NCBI GenBank assembly: GCA_964633205.1
Contig: CAZWFN010000163.1
Location: forward strand, 1 to 13,088
Direction: 5' to 3'
Origin: CAYVQE01 sp964633205
GTDB taxonomy: Bacteria; Myxococcota; B64-G9
DNA length: 13,088 nucleotides
This document shows positions 6,888 through 13,088 of this stretch, piece after piece. The notes below the pieces were generated by a model that was not told the DNA's origin, ran no database searches, and saw nothing but the letters and a program-made list of their open reading frames with translations. Each line of letters begins with the position of its first letter. Positions within the stretch are counted from its first letter, which is position 1. A program made the position numbers and the translations under genes.

Positions 6888-6965
6888 AGGTGGGGCTATC
6901 GGTGAATGAGCGGAGCAGCCCGGTTCGTTGGCAAGACACAGGACATTGAGTACCCTGATGTCCTC

Positions 6966-6994
6966 AATCTGGGCCCCGGGAGCCCGCTTGTCAA
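6966..6994 (-). promoter_or_regulatory. Orphan promoter-like sequence in the convergent gap
   Basis: On the minus strand TTGACA (6989-6994), a 17-bp spacer and CAGATT (6966-6971) point into the gap where no annotated gene lies. The context TTCCGAAA...TTGACAAGC is shared with the ino1 promoter. A predicted start near 6959 is followed by AGGG and a 16-codon ATG frame (6896-6946), then the large inverted repeat. The -10 matches at only three of six bases. Confidence 0.35.
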
Positions 6995-7049
6995 GGGCGT
7001 TTCGGAAAATAATGCACTGCGTCGTGGCGGGGCCGCGGCCCGGCCTGGC

Positions 7050-9518
7050 TCAGGGGCAGCCCACGGCCTGGATGATGCCGTGGTTGTTGGCCGCCTGGCC
7101 GCCGGCGTCCTCGTCGCACTCGTTGTTCCAGCCCTCGCCGTTGCCGAAGTCGTCGACCACCAGGTGGACATCCACGGTCGAGCCGACCGGCGGATCGATC
7201 CAGGTGTAGTCGACCCGCTGGGCCTGGCCCGGCTGCAGGGCGCGGCTGGTGTAGGCCACGTCGATCAGGCTGCCGCCGGCATCCGGATCGCCGGCGTAGA
7301 AGGCCACCGGGACCCCGGCGGCCACCTCGATGGCCCCCCGGTTCTCCACCCACACCCGCAGCACCACCGAGTCCGGGCAGGCGCCGGTCAGCGCCGAGGG
7401 CAGGTCCGAGGCCAGATCGGGTGCCTCGATGGCCTGGCCCTCGCCCGGCGCCAGCTCGTTCTGGCGGTAGGAGTTGTACAGCAGCCAGCCGTCCTGCTCG
7501 GCCTGCGGTACGCTGCCGTCCTCGTGGATGTTGCTGATGTGGTAGGTGTGCTGGTTCCAGATGCGCCGGGTGCGCACCCAGTTGTCCTCCAGGTCGCCGA
7601 AGACCCTGATGCCATGGTGGCTGCCGAAGGCGAAGTCATTGGCGCAGACCACCAGCTCGGCGTTGCCGTCGTTGTCGACGTCGGCGATGACCGGGTACTC
7701 GTAAGCGGTGGCCGAGGAGTTCTCGCGCTCCCAGAGCACCTCGCCGCTGGCGCCGTCGTAGATGCGCAGGTGGGTCTCGTCGTTGTAGACCACCTCGGCG
7801 TAGCCATCGGCCTCGAAGTCGAACACCGACGAGCCGGTGCGCGACGAGGAGTGATCCTGGGTGGCTTCCTGCCAGGACAACGAGCCGTCGGTCTCCAGCA
7901 TCACGTAGGTATCGCGATCGGCGATGCCGATCTCGGGCTGGCCGTCGCCGTCGAAGTCGGCCACCGTGGGCGGCCCGCCGTCGCCGGCGCCCGGCAGCGC
8001 CACCGGGCCCCAAACCAGTGTACCGTCGTGCTCGTGCAGGCGTACCACGCCGTCGCTGACGACCACCACCTCGGGTCGCTCGTCGTCATCGAAGTTGCCC
8101 AGCGCCACGAAGCCGTCGCCGTAGCTGCCGGTGCCGTCCCAGTAGATGCTGCCGTCGGCGTGGTAGAAGGTGTTGCCGGTGACCAGCTCGGCCGGGGCGA
8201 TGCCGTCGAGGTCGGCCACCGCGCTCAGCGGCCCGACGCCGTTGTCGCCGATGCCGCCGGTGCCCGCCCACAGCAGCGCGCCGTCGGCGCTGTAGACGTG
8301 GGCGCCGTGGATCACCTCCGGCGAGCCGTCCTGGTCGATGTCGGCGATGGCCGGGCCGCCCCACTGGCTGCCGCCGTGGTCGTAGTCGTCGCAGTTGTCG
8401 AAATCGGCGCAGGACCACTTGACGGTCGGTGGCCCGGCCGGATGGGTGTCGAACACGATCACGCCGCCGTGGAAGCGCAGCGTGGCCAGCTCGACCAGGC
8501 CGTCGCCGTCGATGTCGCCGGCGGCGATGGAGGCGGCCGGCGCCGGCGGATCGTCGACCGGCGACACCGCCCACAGGTCGGCGAAGGTGTCGCCACTCAC
8601 CGCGCGCAGCGCCCCGGCGCCCAGGCAGACGTACTCGCCGCAGGCATAGGTGTCGAAGGCGTTGAAGACCACGTCGGGGGTGTCGTCGGCATCCACGTCA
8701 CCGTCGCCGTCGTCGTCGGTCAGGTTGACCACCGTCGGCGTGGCCATGACCTGGACCTTATCCGGTAGCAGATCGCTCGAGGACCAGCCCACCTCTTCCT
8801 CGGGCGCGAATTCGGCCCGCGGTGGAGTGAAGGTGCAGTCGGGGTTGGTCGGACCGCCGTCGCGGAAGTCGTCGGCGGTGTCGTCGCACAGGTCGCCGAT
8901 GCCGTCACCGTCGCTGTCGGTCTGGTCCGGGTTGTAGTCTTGCGGGCAGTTGTCCTCGTCGGCGCACAGACCGTCGCCGTCGCTGTCGTCGTCGGCATCA
9001 TGTGGGCAAGGGTCGCAGGCGTCACCGGCGCCGTCGCCGTCGCTGTCGGTCTGATCCGGGTTGGCCGTGTCCGGGCAGTTGTCGTCGCTGTCACAGACGC
9101 CGTCGCCGTCGCTATCGTCGTTCGGGTCGTCGGGGCAGGGGTCGCAGGCGTCGCCGGCACCGTCACCGTCGCTGTCGGCCTGATCCGGATTGGACACCTC
9201 GGGGCAGTTGTCCACGTCGTTGCACACGCCGTCGCCGTCCGGGTCGTTCAGCTCCGTGTCCGGGCACGGGTCGCAGGCGTCACCGGCCCCGTCGCCGTCG
9301 CGATCGGCCTGATCCGGGTTGGGCGTGTCCGGGCAGTTGTCGTCGCCGTCGAGCACGCCGTCGTGGTCGCGATCCGAACCCGGCAGGCACTGGCCGTCGA
9401 CGCAGCGGCCGTTGGGGCAATCGCCGTCGTCGCTGCAGCCGGCGGTCGAGTTCGAGCAGCCAGCCGCCAAGAACATCACCGACATCCACGCTGAAAGACA
9501 AACCAGCAAACCGCGCAT
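7050..9518 (-). CDS. TSP3-repeat / FG-GAP beta-propeller surface lipoprotein
   Basis: The 822-residue protein has a lipoprotein signal peptide ending at LAAGC (lipid-bearing Cys21). A small Cys-rich stretch (CSDDGDCPNGRCVDGQC) and four thrombospondin type 3 repeats follow (about 49-213), each with DSDGDGxGDxCD calcium-binding loops and paired cysteines. About seven FG-GAP/VCBS-like blades (about 265-640) carry the DxDxDGxxE pattern, for example DIDGDGLVELAT, DFDGDGQPEIGI and DVDNDGNAELVV, so a calcium-bound beta-propeller is likely. Next comes RRIWNQHTYHISN...YNSYRQN (651-687), then a CARDB-like beta-sandwich (about 714-790) and a C-terminal Cys pair. Such proteins are usually outer-surface adhesion or scaffold proteins; the ligand is unknown. 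The ATG at 9518 is chosen because GGAGGAG precedes it and the signal peptide starts there; an upstream in-frame start at 9593 would spoil the signal peptide. Confidence 0.93.
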   Translation of the reverse strand: MRGLLVCLSAWMSVMFLAAGCSNSTAGCSDDGDCPNGRCVDGQCLPGSDRDHDGVLDGDDNCPDTPNPDQADRDGDGAGDACDPCPDTELNDPDGDGVCNDVDNCPEVSNPDQADSDGDGAGDACDPCPDDPNDDSDGDGVCDSDDNCPDTANPDQTDSDGDGAGDACDPCPHDADDDSDGDGLCADEDNCPQDYNPDQTDSDGDGIGDLCDDTADDFRDGGPTNPDCTFTPPRAEFAPEEEVGWSSSDLLPDKVQVMATPTVVNLTDDDGDGDVDADDTPDVVFNAFDTYACGEYVCLGAGALRAVSGDTFADLWAVSPVDDPPAPAASIAAGDIDGDGLVELATLRFHGGVIVFDTHPAGPPTVKWSCADFDNCDDYDHGGSQWGGPAIADIDQDGSPEVIHGAHVYSADGALLWAGTGGIGDNGVGPLSAVADLDGIAPAELVTGNTFYHADGSIYWDGTGSYGDGFVALGNFDDDERPEVVVVSDGVVRLHEHDGTLVWGPVALPGAGDGGPPTVADFDGDGQPEIGIADRDTYVMLETDGSLSWQEATQDHSSSRTGSSVFDFEADGYAEVVYNDETHLRIYDGASGEVLWERENSSATAYEYPVIADVDNDGNAELVVCANDFAFGSHHGIRVFGDLEDNWVRTRRIWNQHTYHISNIHEDGSVPQAEQDGWLLYNSYRQNELAPGEGQAIEAPDLASDLPSALTGACPDSVVLRVWVENRGAIEVAAGVPVAFYAGDPDAGGSLIDVAYTSRALQPGQAQRVDYTWIDPPVGSTVDVHLVVDDFGNGEGWNNECDEDAGGQAANNHGIIQAVGCP
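8880..9374 (-). repeat. Tandem DNA repeat encoding four TSP3 units (129-bp period)
   Basis: Within the large lipoprotein gene a 43-codon unit repeats four times with high nucleotide similarity. Each internal unit encodes a SDGDGVC..DNCP....NPDQ.DSDGDGAGDACDPCP pattern. The first and last units are partial. Asp/Gly codons produce the recurring GTCGCCGTCGCTGTCG seen on the plus strand. Near-identity between units suggests duplication or recombinational homogenisation. Confidence 0.85.
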
Positions 9519-9564
9519 CTCGTATCTCCTCCCATCGCCGCCGCGGCGGCCCTCGAGCTGGCCT

Positions 9565-9593
9565 ATCCTAGCGCTGCCCGAACCCCGGCACAA
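9565..9593 (-). promoter_or_regulatory. Promoter of the TSP3/FG-GAP lipoprotein gene
   Basis: On the minus strand TTGTGC (9588-9593) and TAGGAT (9565-9570) are separated by 17 bp in the 81-bp gap before the gene. The -10 matches at four of six bases. A start near 9558 would give a leader of about 40 nt containing GGAGGAG. The GCCGCCGCGGCGGC palindrome at about 9537-9550 lies in the leader. Confidence 0.55.
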
Positions 9594-9599
9594 GAGGCT

Positions 9600-10445
9600 C
9601 TACTCCGATCCACAGTCCAGCGGCCAGCCCAGCAGCGCCCGCTCGCCGTCCGACATGGCGTCGCGGGCCAGGCAGCGGACGCGTTCGGGCTCGGCCGCGG
9701 CCGCGGCGCGACAGGCCGGGCCGGCCGCGGCCCGGCCGCAGCGCCAGACCAGATAGGCGGCGGGTCGCCGGGCGGACAGGCGCAGCAGTGCCGGCGCGAC
9801 CGGCAGCTGGCACACGGCCGCTCCCAGCCGCCGCTGCAGCCGCGCCAGGTGGGCATCGAGCCGCTGCCTGTCGGCGGCGGTGATGCGCAGCGCCCGGTCG
9901 AAGCGCTGTCTCCGGATCTGGCCGAGCGGCCAGCCGTGGCGCACCCGCCAGACGGCGGCCGCACCGGGCCCGGCCGGCCCGGGAGCGGCGCGCAGCGCGG
10001 CGGCGATGCCGAGCGGGGCCAGCGCGTCGGTGGTGTCCCGGCTGGTCGGACCGGCGGCCGCCAGCAGCGGCAGCTCGGTGCCGTCCGGCAGCCGCACCCG
10101 GCTCACCGCCTCGGCCGCCACCTCGAGCGAGGAGATGTGCACCGGTGAGCGCAGCAGCACCGCGGCGGCGCCCGGCAGCGCCAGGCTGCCGACCGGGCGC
10201 ACCCGGCCGTCGCGTTCCAGCGCCGCCAGCAAGACCCGACAGGCCAGCTCGTCGAGCACCTCGGGCGCCAGCGCCGGATTGGCCGCCACCAGGGTCCACA
10301 GCCGCTCGCCCGGCCGGGTGGCGGAGTCGACCTCGGGCGCCGGCAACTCGGGAAAACAGCCCCCGGCCGGGCACCACGCCAGCAAAAGCAGCAGGCAAAG
10401 CGCCATCCGCCGGTCGGGCCGCGCAACAAACTCGGGTCGGGTCAT
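9600..10445 (-). CDS. Probable lipoprotein of unknown function
   Basis: I do not recognise a family. The 281-residue frame starts with a basic n-region (RPEFVARPDRR) and a Leu-rich core, followed by CPAGGC, a weak lipobox with Ala at -3, so Cys30 may be lipidated. The body is Ala/Arg/Leu-rich, mostly helical in appearance, with scattered cysteines and a helix-like stretch TAADRQRLDAHLARLQRRLG. It ends LLGWPLDCGSE. Codon choice (G/C at third positions) and a sensible signal peptide favour this frame over a long overlapping frame. The ATG at 10445 gives a full signal sequence; ATG 10406 is an alternative with a shorter n-region, and neither has a strong Shine-Dalgarno site. It lies 55 bp after the pilin gene, probably on the same transcript. 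Confidence 0.72.
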   Translation of the reverse strand: MTRPEFVARPDRRMALCLLLLLAWCPAGGCFPELPAPEVDSATRPGERLWTLVAANPALAPEVLDELACRVLLAALERDGRVRPVGSLALPGAAAVLLRSPVHISSLEVAAEAVSRVRLPDGTELPLLAAAGPTSRDTTDALAPLGIAAALRAAPGPAGPGAAAVWRVRHGWPLGQIRRQRFDRALRITAADRQRLDAHLARLQRRLGAAVCQLPVAPALLRLSARRPAAYLVWRCGRAAAGPACRAAAAAEPERVRCLARDAMSDGERALLGWPLDCGSE

Positions 10446-10500
10446 GGGATTGGGCTGCAACCACGCCGCGAATGCGGGCGGTCGATCGGTGGCGGCTGGT

Positions 10501-10755
10501 CTACTGCTTGGTCACGGTCTGGCCGAAGTTTTTCATGTTGCGGTGGCCGTACATGCCACCGGTGGCCTCGTTGGTCTCGGCGGTGGCCGACTCGTTGGCC
10601 GCCAGGGCGTTGCCCGAGGTGGCGAACAGAGCCCGGATGTTGTCGCCGAACAGCGAGACGACGCCGATGGCGGCGATGGCGATCAGGGCCACGATGATGA
10701 TGTACTCGGTCATGCCCTGTCCGCGCCGGCCCTTGATTTTGGTCCTCGTCCACAT
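10501..10755 (-). CDS. Flp-type (type IVb) pilin-like protein
   Basis: The 84-residue protein has the class III signal of Flp pilins: a short basic leader (MWTRTKIKGRRG) and then QGMTEYIIIVALIAIAAIGVVSLFG. Prepilin peptidase would cut after Gly12, placing Glu at +5 and Tyr at +6 of the mature protein, the pair required in this family. The hydrophobic helix (about 18-37) would form the pilus core. The C-terminal half (NIRALFATSGNALAANESA...GGMYGHRNMKNFGQTVTKQ) is polar. The leader ending in RRG and the Glu at +5 are typical, but no tad secretion gene (tadA, cpaA, rcpA) lies in the window, so assembly depends on machinery elsewhere. AAAGGA precedes the ATG by 7 bases. Followed by the probable lipoprotein gene. 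Confidence 0.88.
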   Translation of the reverse strand: MWTRTKIKGRRGQGMTEYIIIVALIAIAAIGVVSLFGDNIRALFATSGNALAANESATAETNEATGGMYGHRNMKNFGQTVTKQ

Positions 10756-10793
10756 GGTCGAGTCCTTTCATCATTCTTGCAATCCTATCACCA

Positions 10794-10822
10794 TAAGTAG
10801 CACGGGCCGCGCGGGCGATCAA
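10794..10822 (-). promoter_or_regulatory. Probable promoter of the pilin gene
   Basis: On the minus strand TTGATC (10817-10822) and TACTTA (10794-10799) are separated by 17 bp, and TGC directly before TACTTA makes an extended -10. A start near 10787 would leave a leader of about 32 nt. TTGACC at 10825-10830 is a better -35 but is 25 bp from this -10. Confidence 0.45.
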
Positions 10823-10840
10823 TCGGTCAACTGACTGATT
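10821..10840. repeat. Inverted repeat between lipoprotein stop and pilin promoter
   Basis: AATCGGTCAACTGACTGATT forms an 8-position stem (one G-T pair) with an AACT loop. It begins 10 bases after the stop of the upstream lipoprotein gene and touches the -35 of the pilin promoter. It could be a weak terminator without a U-run, or an operator for the pilin gene. Confidence 0.4.
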
Positions 10841-10850
10841 CGAGACCCAT

Positions 10851-11351
10851 TCATTCGATTTGGCATTTTCCCTCGGCTCGCGAGCAGCTCTCCGAGAGGC
10901 ACTCCCAATTGTCGCGGCAGGCGGCGCCGGGTTCCAACGTGCCGCGCACCATGTCGGCACAGGCCGCCCCGCCCGCCTCCTGCCAGAACGACCGGCACTC
11001 GGCCGCCCACAGCGCGGCGTGACAATCCGCAGCCAAGGCGGGGTCGTAGCGGATGCGGCCGGCGGCCAACGAGGTCTCCAGCAGGGCCAGCCGCTCGTCG
11101 CTGATGGTATGCTCGTCTTCGCACTCCTGCGGCGTGTCGCCGAAAGCGGCCGCGAAGGGGTGGACCAGATCGTAGGGGTAGCTGTCACGGCACAGGTGGG
11201 CCTTGCGGCAGGTGCGCACCGAGATGGCCCGCATGGCCTGGCTGAACACCGTGAAGTCCACCGCCGGCTCGTCCGCGTCTGCGCCACAGCCCGCGGCCAA
11301 CGCGAGGCAGGCGAGCAGCGCGATCAGCGACCTGTTTTCGTAACCCGGCAC
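10851..11351 (-). CDS. Small cysteine-rich lipoprotein
   Basis: The 166-residue protein has a signal peptide ending LALAAGC, so Cys22 would be lipidated. The mature part contains about ten further cysteines, including RTCRKAHLCRDSY, QECEDEH, ADCHAALWAAECRSFW and a C-terminal GAACRDNWECLSESCSRAEGKCQ. That last pattern is common in lipoproteins I associate with Myxococcota and is probably a disulfide-bonded module. It has no catalytic motif and its function is unknown. The start is a GTG at 11351, chosen because GGGGAGG lies 9 bases before it and it opens the signal peptide. It diverges from the MORN-variant gene, and its stop lies 95 bp before the pilin start. Confidence 0.85.
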   Translation of the reverse strand: MPGYENRSLIALLACLALAAGCGADADEPAVDFTVFSQAMRAISVRTCRKAHLCRDSYPYDLVHPFAAAFGDTPQECEDEHTISDERLALLETSLAAGRIRYDPALAADCHAALWAAECRSFWQEAGGAACADMVRGTLEPGAACRDNWECLSESCSRAEGKCQIE

Positions 11352-11390
11352 CGCGTTCGACCTCCCCGACGGAACATCGGCACGGAGTTC

Positions 11391-11396
11391 AGTATA
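11391..11396 (-). promoter_or_regulatory. Likely -10 element of the Cys-rich lipoprotein gene
   Basis: TATACT on the minus strand matches the -10 consensus at five of six bases and lies about 40 bp before the GTG start. No recognisable -35 lies 16-18 bp upstream (GC-rich TGGGCT/CTGGGC), so an activator or another sigma factor may be involved. Confidence 0.4.
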
Positions 11397-11491
11397 GCCC
11401 AGGGCGGGGCCGGAGCCCAGCCGCTATCGATCGGGCATGCCTGAAGCGGGGGTGGCCGAACCGATGGGAATGACTCCGGGGCCGCCGGTGG

Positions 11492-11520
11492 TTGAGTCGG
11501 GAAGGGGGTGCTGTTAGCTT
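11492..11520 (+). promoter_or_regulatory. Promoter of the MORN-variant gene
   Basis: TTGAGT (11492-11497), a 17-bp spacer and TAGCTT (11515-11520) preceded by TGT form an extended -10 promoter. Transcription would start near 11527, leaving a leader of about 33 nt that contains the GGGAGG of the gene. Confidence 0.5.
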
Positions 11521-11559
11521 GGAGCCCGCTGCAGGGCTCGCAGCCGGGAGGTTGACGCG

Positions 11560-12765
11560 ATGCGCAAGCCGAGATGGGCAATGGCCAGGAGGCTGGCCTG
11601 GGGTGGGCTGGTGATCTGGATCGGCGCGGCCGGGCAGGTGAGCGCGGACGACCGGGAGGCGGCGGCCGAGTTCGAGTGTCCGCAGGGCAGCCAGCGGCGG
11701 AGCGAGCAGGGCGAGTTCGGCCGGGCGGTCTTCTGTGTCGACGCCGGCGGCGAGCGCCACGGGCCCTGGTCGATGCGCTATCCGGACGGCAAGCCGCGTG
11801 AGCGCGGGCGTTACGAGCACGGCCGCAAGGTCGGTCTGTGGCAGAGCTGGTATGCCACCGGACACGAGGAAAACCAGGTCCGCTTCGTGGCCGGGCGCAA
11901 GCAGGGCAAGGCCCGGGCCTGGCACTCCAACGGCCAGCTGCAGGCCGAGGGCCGTTACGTGGCTGGCCGCCGCGAGGGCCGCTGGCTGAGCTGGCACATC
12001 AACGGCCAGAAGGCCAGCCAGGGCCAGTTCGAGGCCGGTCAGGAGCAAGGCCGCTGGGAGTACTGGCATCCGGGGGGCATGCCGGCGCGGCGCGGCGCCT
12101 ACCGCGACGGCCAGCAGGTCGGCCGCTGGGTCTACTTCCACGAGCTCGGCTGGAAGCGGCGCGAGGTCGAGTACCGGGCGGGTGAGCAGCACGGGCCCTT
12201 CGTCGCCTACCATCCGAACGGCGAGGTCGCCGAGAAGGGTCGCTACGTCGACGGCCAGCGCCAGGGCCGCTGGCGGGTGTTCGATCAACAGGGCCGGCTG
12301 GCGGTCAGCGGTCGCAGGGTCGACGGGTTGCGCCACGGGGTCTGGAAGGTCTATCGGCCGGGCAGCGACGAGGTGGCCTTGCGGCTGGAGTTCGATTCCG
12401 GTAGCGGACAGTGGAAGGAGCTGTGGCCCGACGGCAAGCTGCGCATCGAGGGCCGCTATCAGCGGGGCCGGAAAACAGGCCCCTGGACCCAGTACCACCC
12501 GGACGGCGAGAAGATGTGCGTCATCCGTTACCGCGACGGCGAACGCCACGGCGAGGCCCGCTGGTGGCATCCCAACGGTCAGTTGGCCAGCGTCGAGCAT
12601 TACCGCCACGGCCAGCGCCACGGCCGCTTCGACGCCTTCTTCGCGGATGGCCAGAAGCGCTGGCGGACCGCCTACACGAACGACGAGCAGTGCGGCCACT
12701 GGGTCGAATGGCAGCCCGACGGCTCGCTGGCCCGCGAGAAGGATTGGCCCGAATGCGACTTTTGA
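11560..12765 (+). CDS. Exported MORN-variant (MORN_2 / YwqK-like) repeat protein
   Basis: The 401-residue protein has a signal peptide (basic start, hydrophobic WGGLVIWIGAAGQVSA, likely cut near residue 29). After a short head with Cys40 and Cys59, about fourteen 23-residue repeats run from about 65 to 393 with the pattern GxW..w...G....G.Y..G...G, for example GRWLSWHINGQ and GPFVAYHPNGE. The unit around 265-290 is degenerate. Such repeats form elongated beta-hairpin stacks. Databases often label them 'YwqK family antitoxin', but no toxin is adjacent and export argues against a cytoplasmic antitoxin role; a periplasmic or surface scaffold is more likely. The tail has Cys378 and Cys399. GGGAGG lies 8 bases before the ATG; an internal ATG at 11581 would shorten the signal peptide. 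Confidence 0.9.
   Translation: MRKPRWAMARRLAWGGLVIWIGAAGQVSADDREAAAEFECPQGSQRRSEQGEFGRAVFCVDAGGERHGPWSMRYPDGKPRERGRYEHGRKVGLWQSWYATGHEENQVRFVAGRKQGKARAWHSNGQLQAEGRYVAGRREGRWLSWHINGQKASQGQFEAGQEQGRWEYWHPGGMPARRGAYRDGQQVGRWVYFHELGWKRREVEYRAGEQHGPFVAYHPNGEVAEKGRYVDGQRQGRWRVFDQQGRLAVSGRRVDGLRHGVWKVYRPGSDEVALRLEFDSGSGQWKELWPDGKLRIEGRYQRGRKTGPWTQYHPDGEKMCVIRYRDGERHGEARWWHPNGQLASVEHYRHGQRHGRFDAFFADGQKRWRTAYTNDEQCGHWVEWQPDGSLAREKDWPECDF
11752..12738 (+). repeat. Protein-level tandem repeat array (about fourteen 23-codon MORN-variant units)
   Basis: The array has a 69-bp period at protein level. Units have drifted at DNA level, unlike the TSP3 array, although GGCCGCTGG (Gly-Arg-Trp) and AACGGCCAG (Asn-Gly-Gln) recur. 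This suggests older duplication with selection for the fold. Confidence 0.75.
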
Positions 12766-12826
12766 CCACCCTTGCCACCTCTGGCTACAGTGAATAGAAA
12801 CTGACCACCTGAACCGCTGTTCATAG

Positions 12827-12850
12827 GACAGTCAACCGGTTGCCGCTGTC
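12827..12850. promoter_or_regulatory. Operator-like dyad over the -35 of the last gene's promoter
   Basis: A perfect 10-bp palindrome CAACCGGTTG (12833-12842) sits inside an outer inverted pair GACAG (12827-12831) and CTGTC (12846-12850). The structure overlaps the TTGCCG -35 at 12840-12845. The centre has no loop, which suits binding by a dimeric protein on DNA better than an RNA hairpin. Confidence 0.45.
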
Positions 12851-12868
12851 GGGGGGGCGTGCTAGACT
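12840..12868 (+). promoter_or_regulatory. Extended -10 promoter upstream of the partial lipoprotein gene
   Basis: TTGCCG (12840-12845) and TAGACT (12863-12868) are separated by 17 bp, and TGC precedes the -10, giving an extended -10 element. A start near 12875 implies an unusually long leader of about 104 nt before the ATG at 12979. That leader holds a second isolated TTGACA (12939-12944) without a matching -10. Confidence 0.55.
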
Positions 12869-12978
12869 GCTTTCCAACGGGAGAGTTGTACTTTAAAGGT
12901 TCATGAAGCATACGCGAAATACGCGGACGGCGTTCAGATTGACACTTGGTGGATGAAATTTTCGAGAGAGGAGCGGCG

Positions 12979-13088
12979 ATGAAACGCAAAGCGTGGTTGG
13001 TGGTTCCCTGGCTGGTGTTGCTGACCGGTCTGCTCGGGGTGGTCGGCTGCAACATCCAATCCGATCCCTATAGCTGTCAGGTCGACGC
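12979..13088 (+). CDS. Lipoprotein, N-terminal fragment (runs off window end)
   Basis: Only 36 codons are visible. The start MKRKAWLVVPWLVLLTGLLGVVGC is a clear lipoprotein signal peptide with VVGC as lipobox (Cys24 lipidated). The mature part begins NIQSDPYSCQVD, so a second cysteine lies close behind. GAGAGGAG lies just before the ATG. The rest of the protein, and so its family, is outside the window. A strong promoter with a dyad lies about 110 bp upstream. Confidence 0.85.
   Translation, partial: MKRKAWLVVPWLVLLTGLLGVVGCNIQSDPYSCQVD

Noticed and set aside
7030..7041. Palindrome GGGCCGCGGCCC just after the stop of the TSP3 lipoprotein gene, considered as a terminator
   Set aside because: There is no loop and no U-run; short GC palindromes are expected by chance in DNA of this composition.
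6906..9494. Long plus-strand Val/Ala/Gly-rich open frames (for example VAVAVGLIRVG repeats)
   Set aside because: They mirror the Asp/Gly-rich calcium-binding repeats of the minus-strand lipoprotein. The lipoprotein has a signal peptide, known domains and a ribosome-binding site; these frames have none.
9568..10464. 298-residue minus-strand frame overlapping the probable lipoprotein
   Set aside because: Gly/Ala/Arg low-complexity product without a signal peptide or motif. The chosen frame has a signal peptide and consistent G/C third positions.
12763..12809. Direct repeat TGACCACC (12763-12770 and 12802-12809) considered as an attachment-site or insertion duplication
   Set aside because: Eight bases only, with no mobile-element gene or terminal inverted repeats between the copies.
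12939..12944. Perfect TTGACA close to the last lipoprotein gene
   Set aside because: No acceptable -10 lies 16-18 bp downstream; that position holds TCGAGA. The promoter at 12840-12868 is better.
12903..12956. 17-codon frame (MKHTRNTRTAFRLTLGG) in the leader of the last gene
   Set aside because: AAAGG is only 3 bases from the ATG, the composition is unremarkable and there is no run of regulatory codons as in attenuators. Kept only as a note under the leader.

Overview
The window is GC-rich DNA, roughly two-thirds G+C by eye, with ordinary coding density. It most resembles a chromosome segment from Myxococcota or a related deltaproteobacterial lineage. The clues are: several short lipoproteins with Cys-rich tails; a large lipoprotein combining thrombospondin type 3 (TSP3) repeats with FG-GAP blades and a 'RRIWNQHTYHISN' / 'NSYRQN' segment that I associate with myxobacterial FG-GAP proteins; a Flp-type pilin with the 'RGQGMTEYIIIVALIAI' signature; and a secreted MORN-variant repeat protein. 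I see no rRNA, tRNA, CRISPR array, transposase, integrase or phage gene.

Region 1 (1-4858, minus strand) reads as one transcription unit leaving a strong sigma70-type promoter (4830-4858). Its order is inositol-3-phosphate synthase (ino1), a GT4-type glycosyltransferase, an FAD-dependent GMC oxidoreductase with a four-Cys motif, and a Gfo/Idh/MocA dehydrogenase cut by the window edge. Together these could make myo-inositol phosphate, glycosylate it (or another acceptor), and then oxidise a sugar or cyclitol. That pathway is inference. A 159-bp gap between the second and third genes leaves room for two transcripts.

Region 2 (4926-6795, plus strand) diverges from ino1. It holds a stand-alone cyclic-nucleotide-binding-domain protein, a small exported membrane protein of unknown function 18 bp downstream, and, behind its own promoter, a YugP-type membrane zinc metallopeptidase ending in a stem-loop.

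Region 3 (6763-7049) is a 287-bp convergent gap without a clear gene. It contains two stem-loops and a promoter-like sequence on the minus strand resembling the ino1 promoter, so it could encode a small RNA or a tiny ORF.

Region 4 (7050-11396, minus strand) is a surface and secretion block. In transcription order it holds a Cys-rich lipoprotein, a solitary Flp-type pilin, a lipoprotein-like protein of unknown function, and the TSP3/FG-GAP lipoprotein with its own promoter. Region 5 (11492-13088, plus strand) holds the exported MORN-variant protein and the start of another lipoprotein whose promoter carries a conspicuous dyad. Most genes from 5449 onward encode exported or membrane proteins, whereas region 1 is metabolic.
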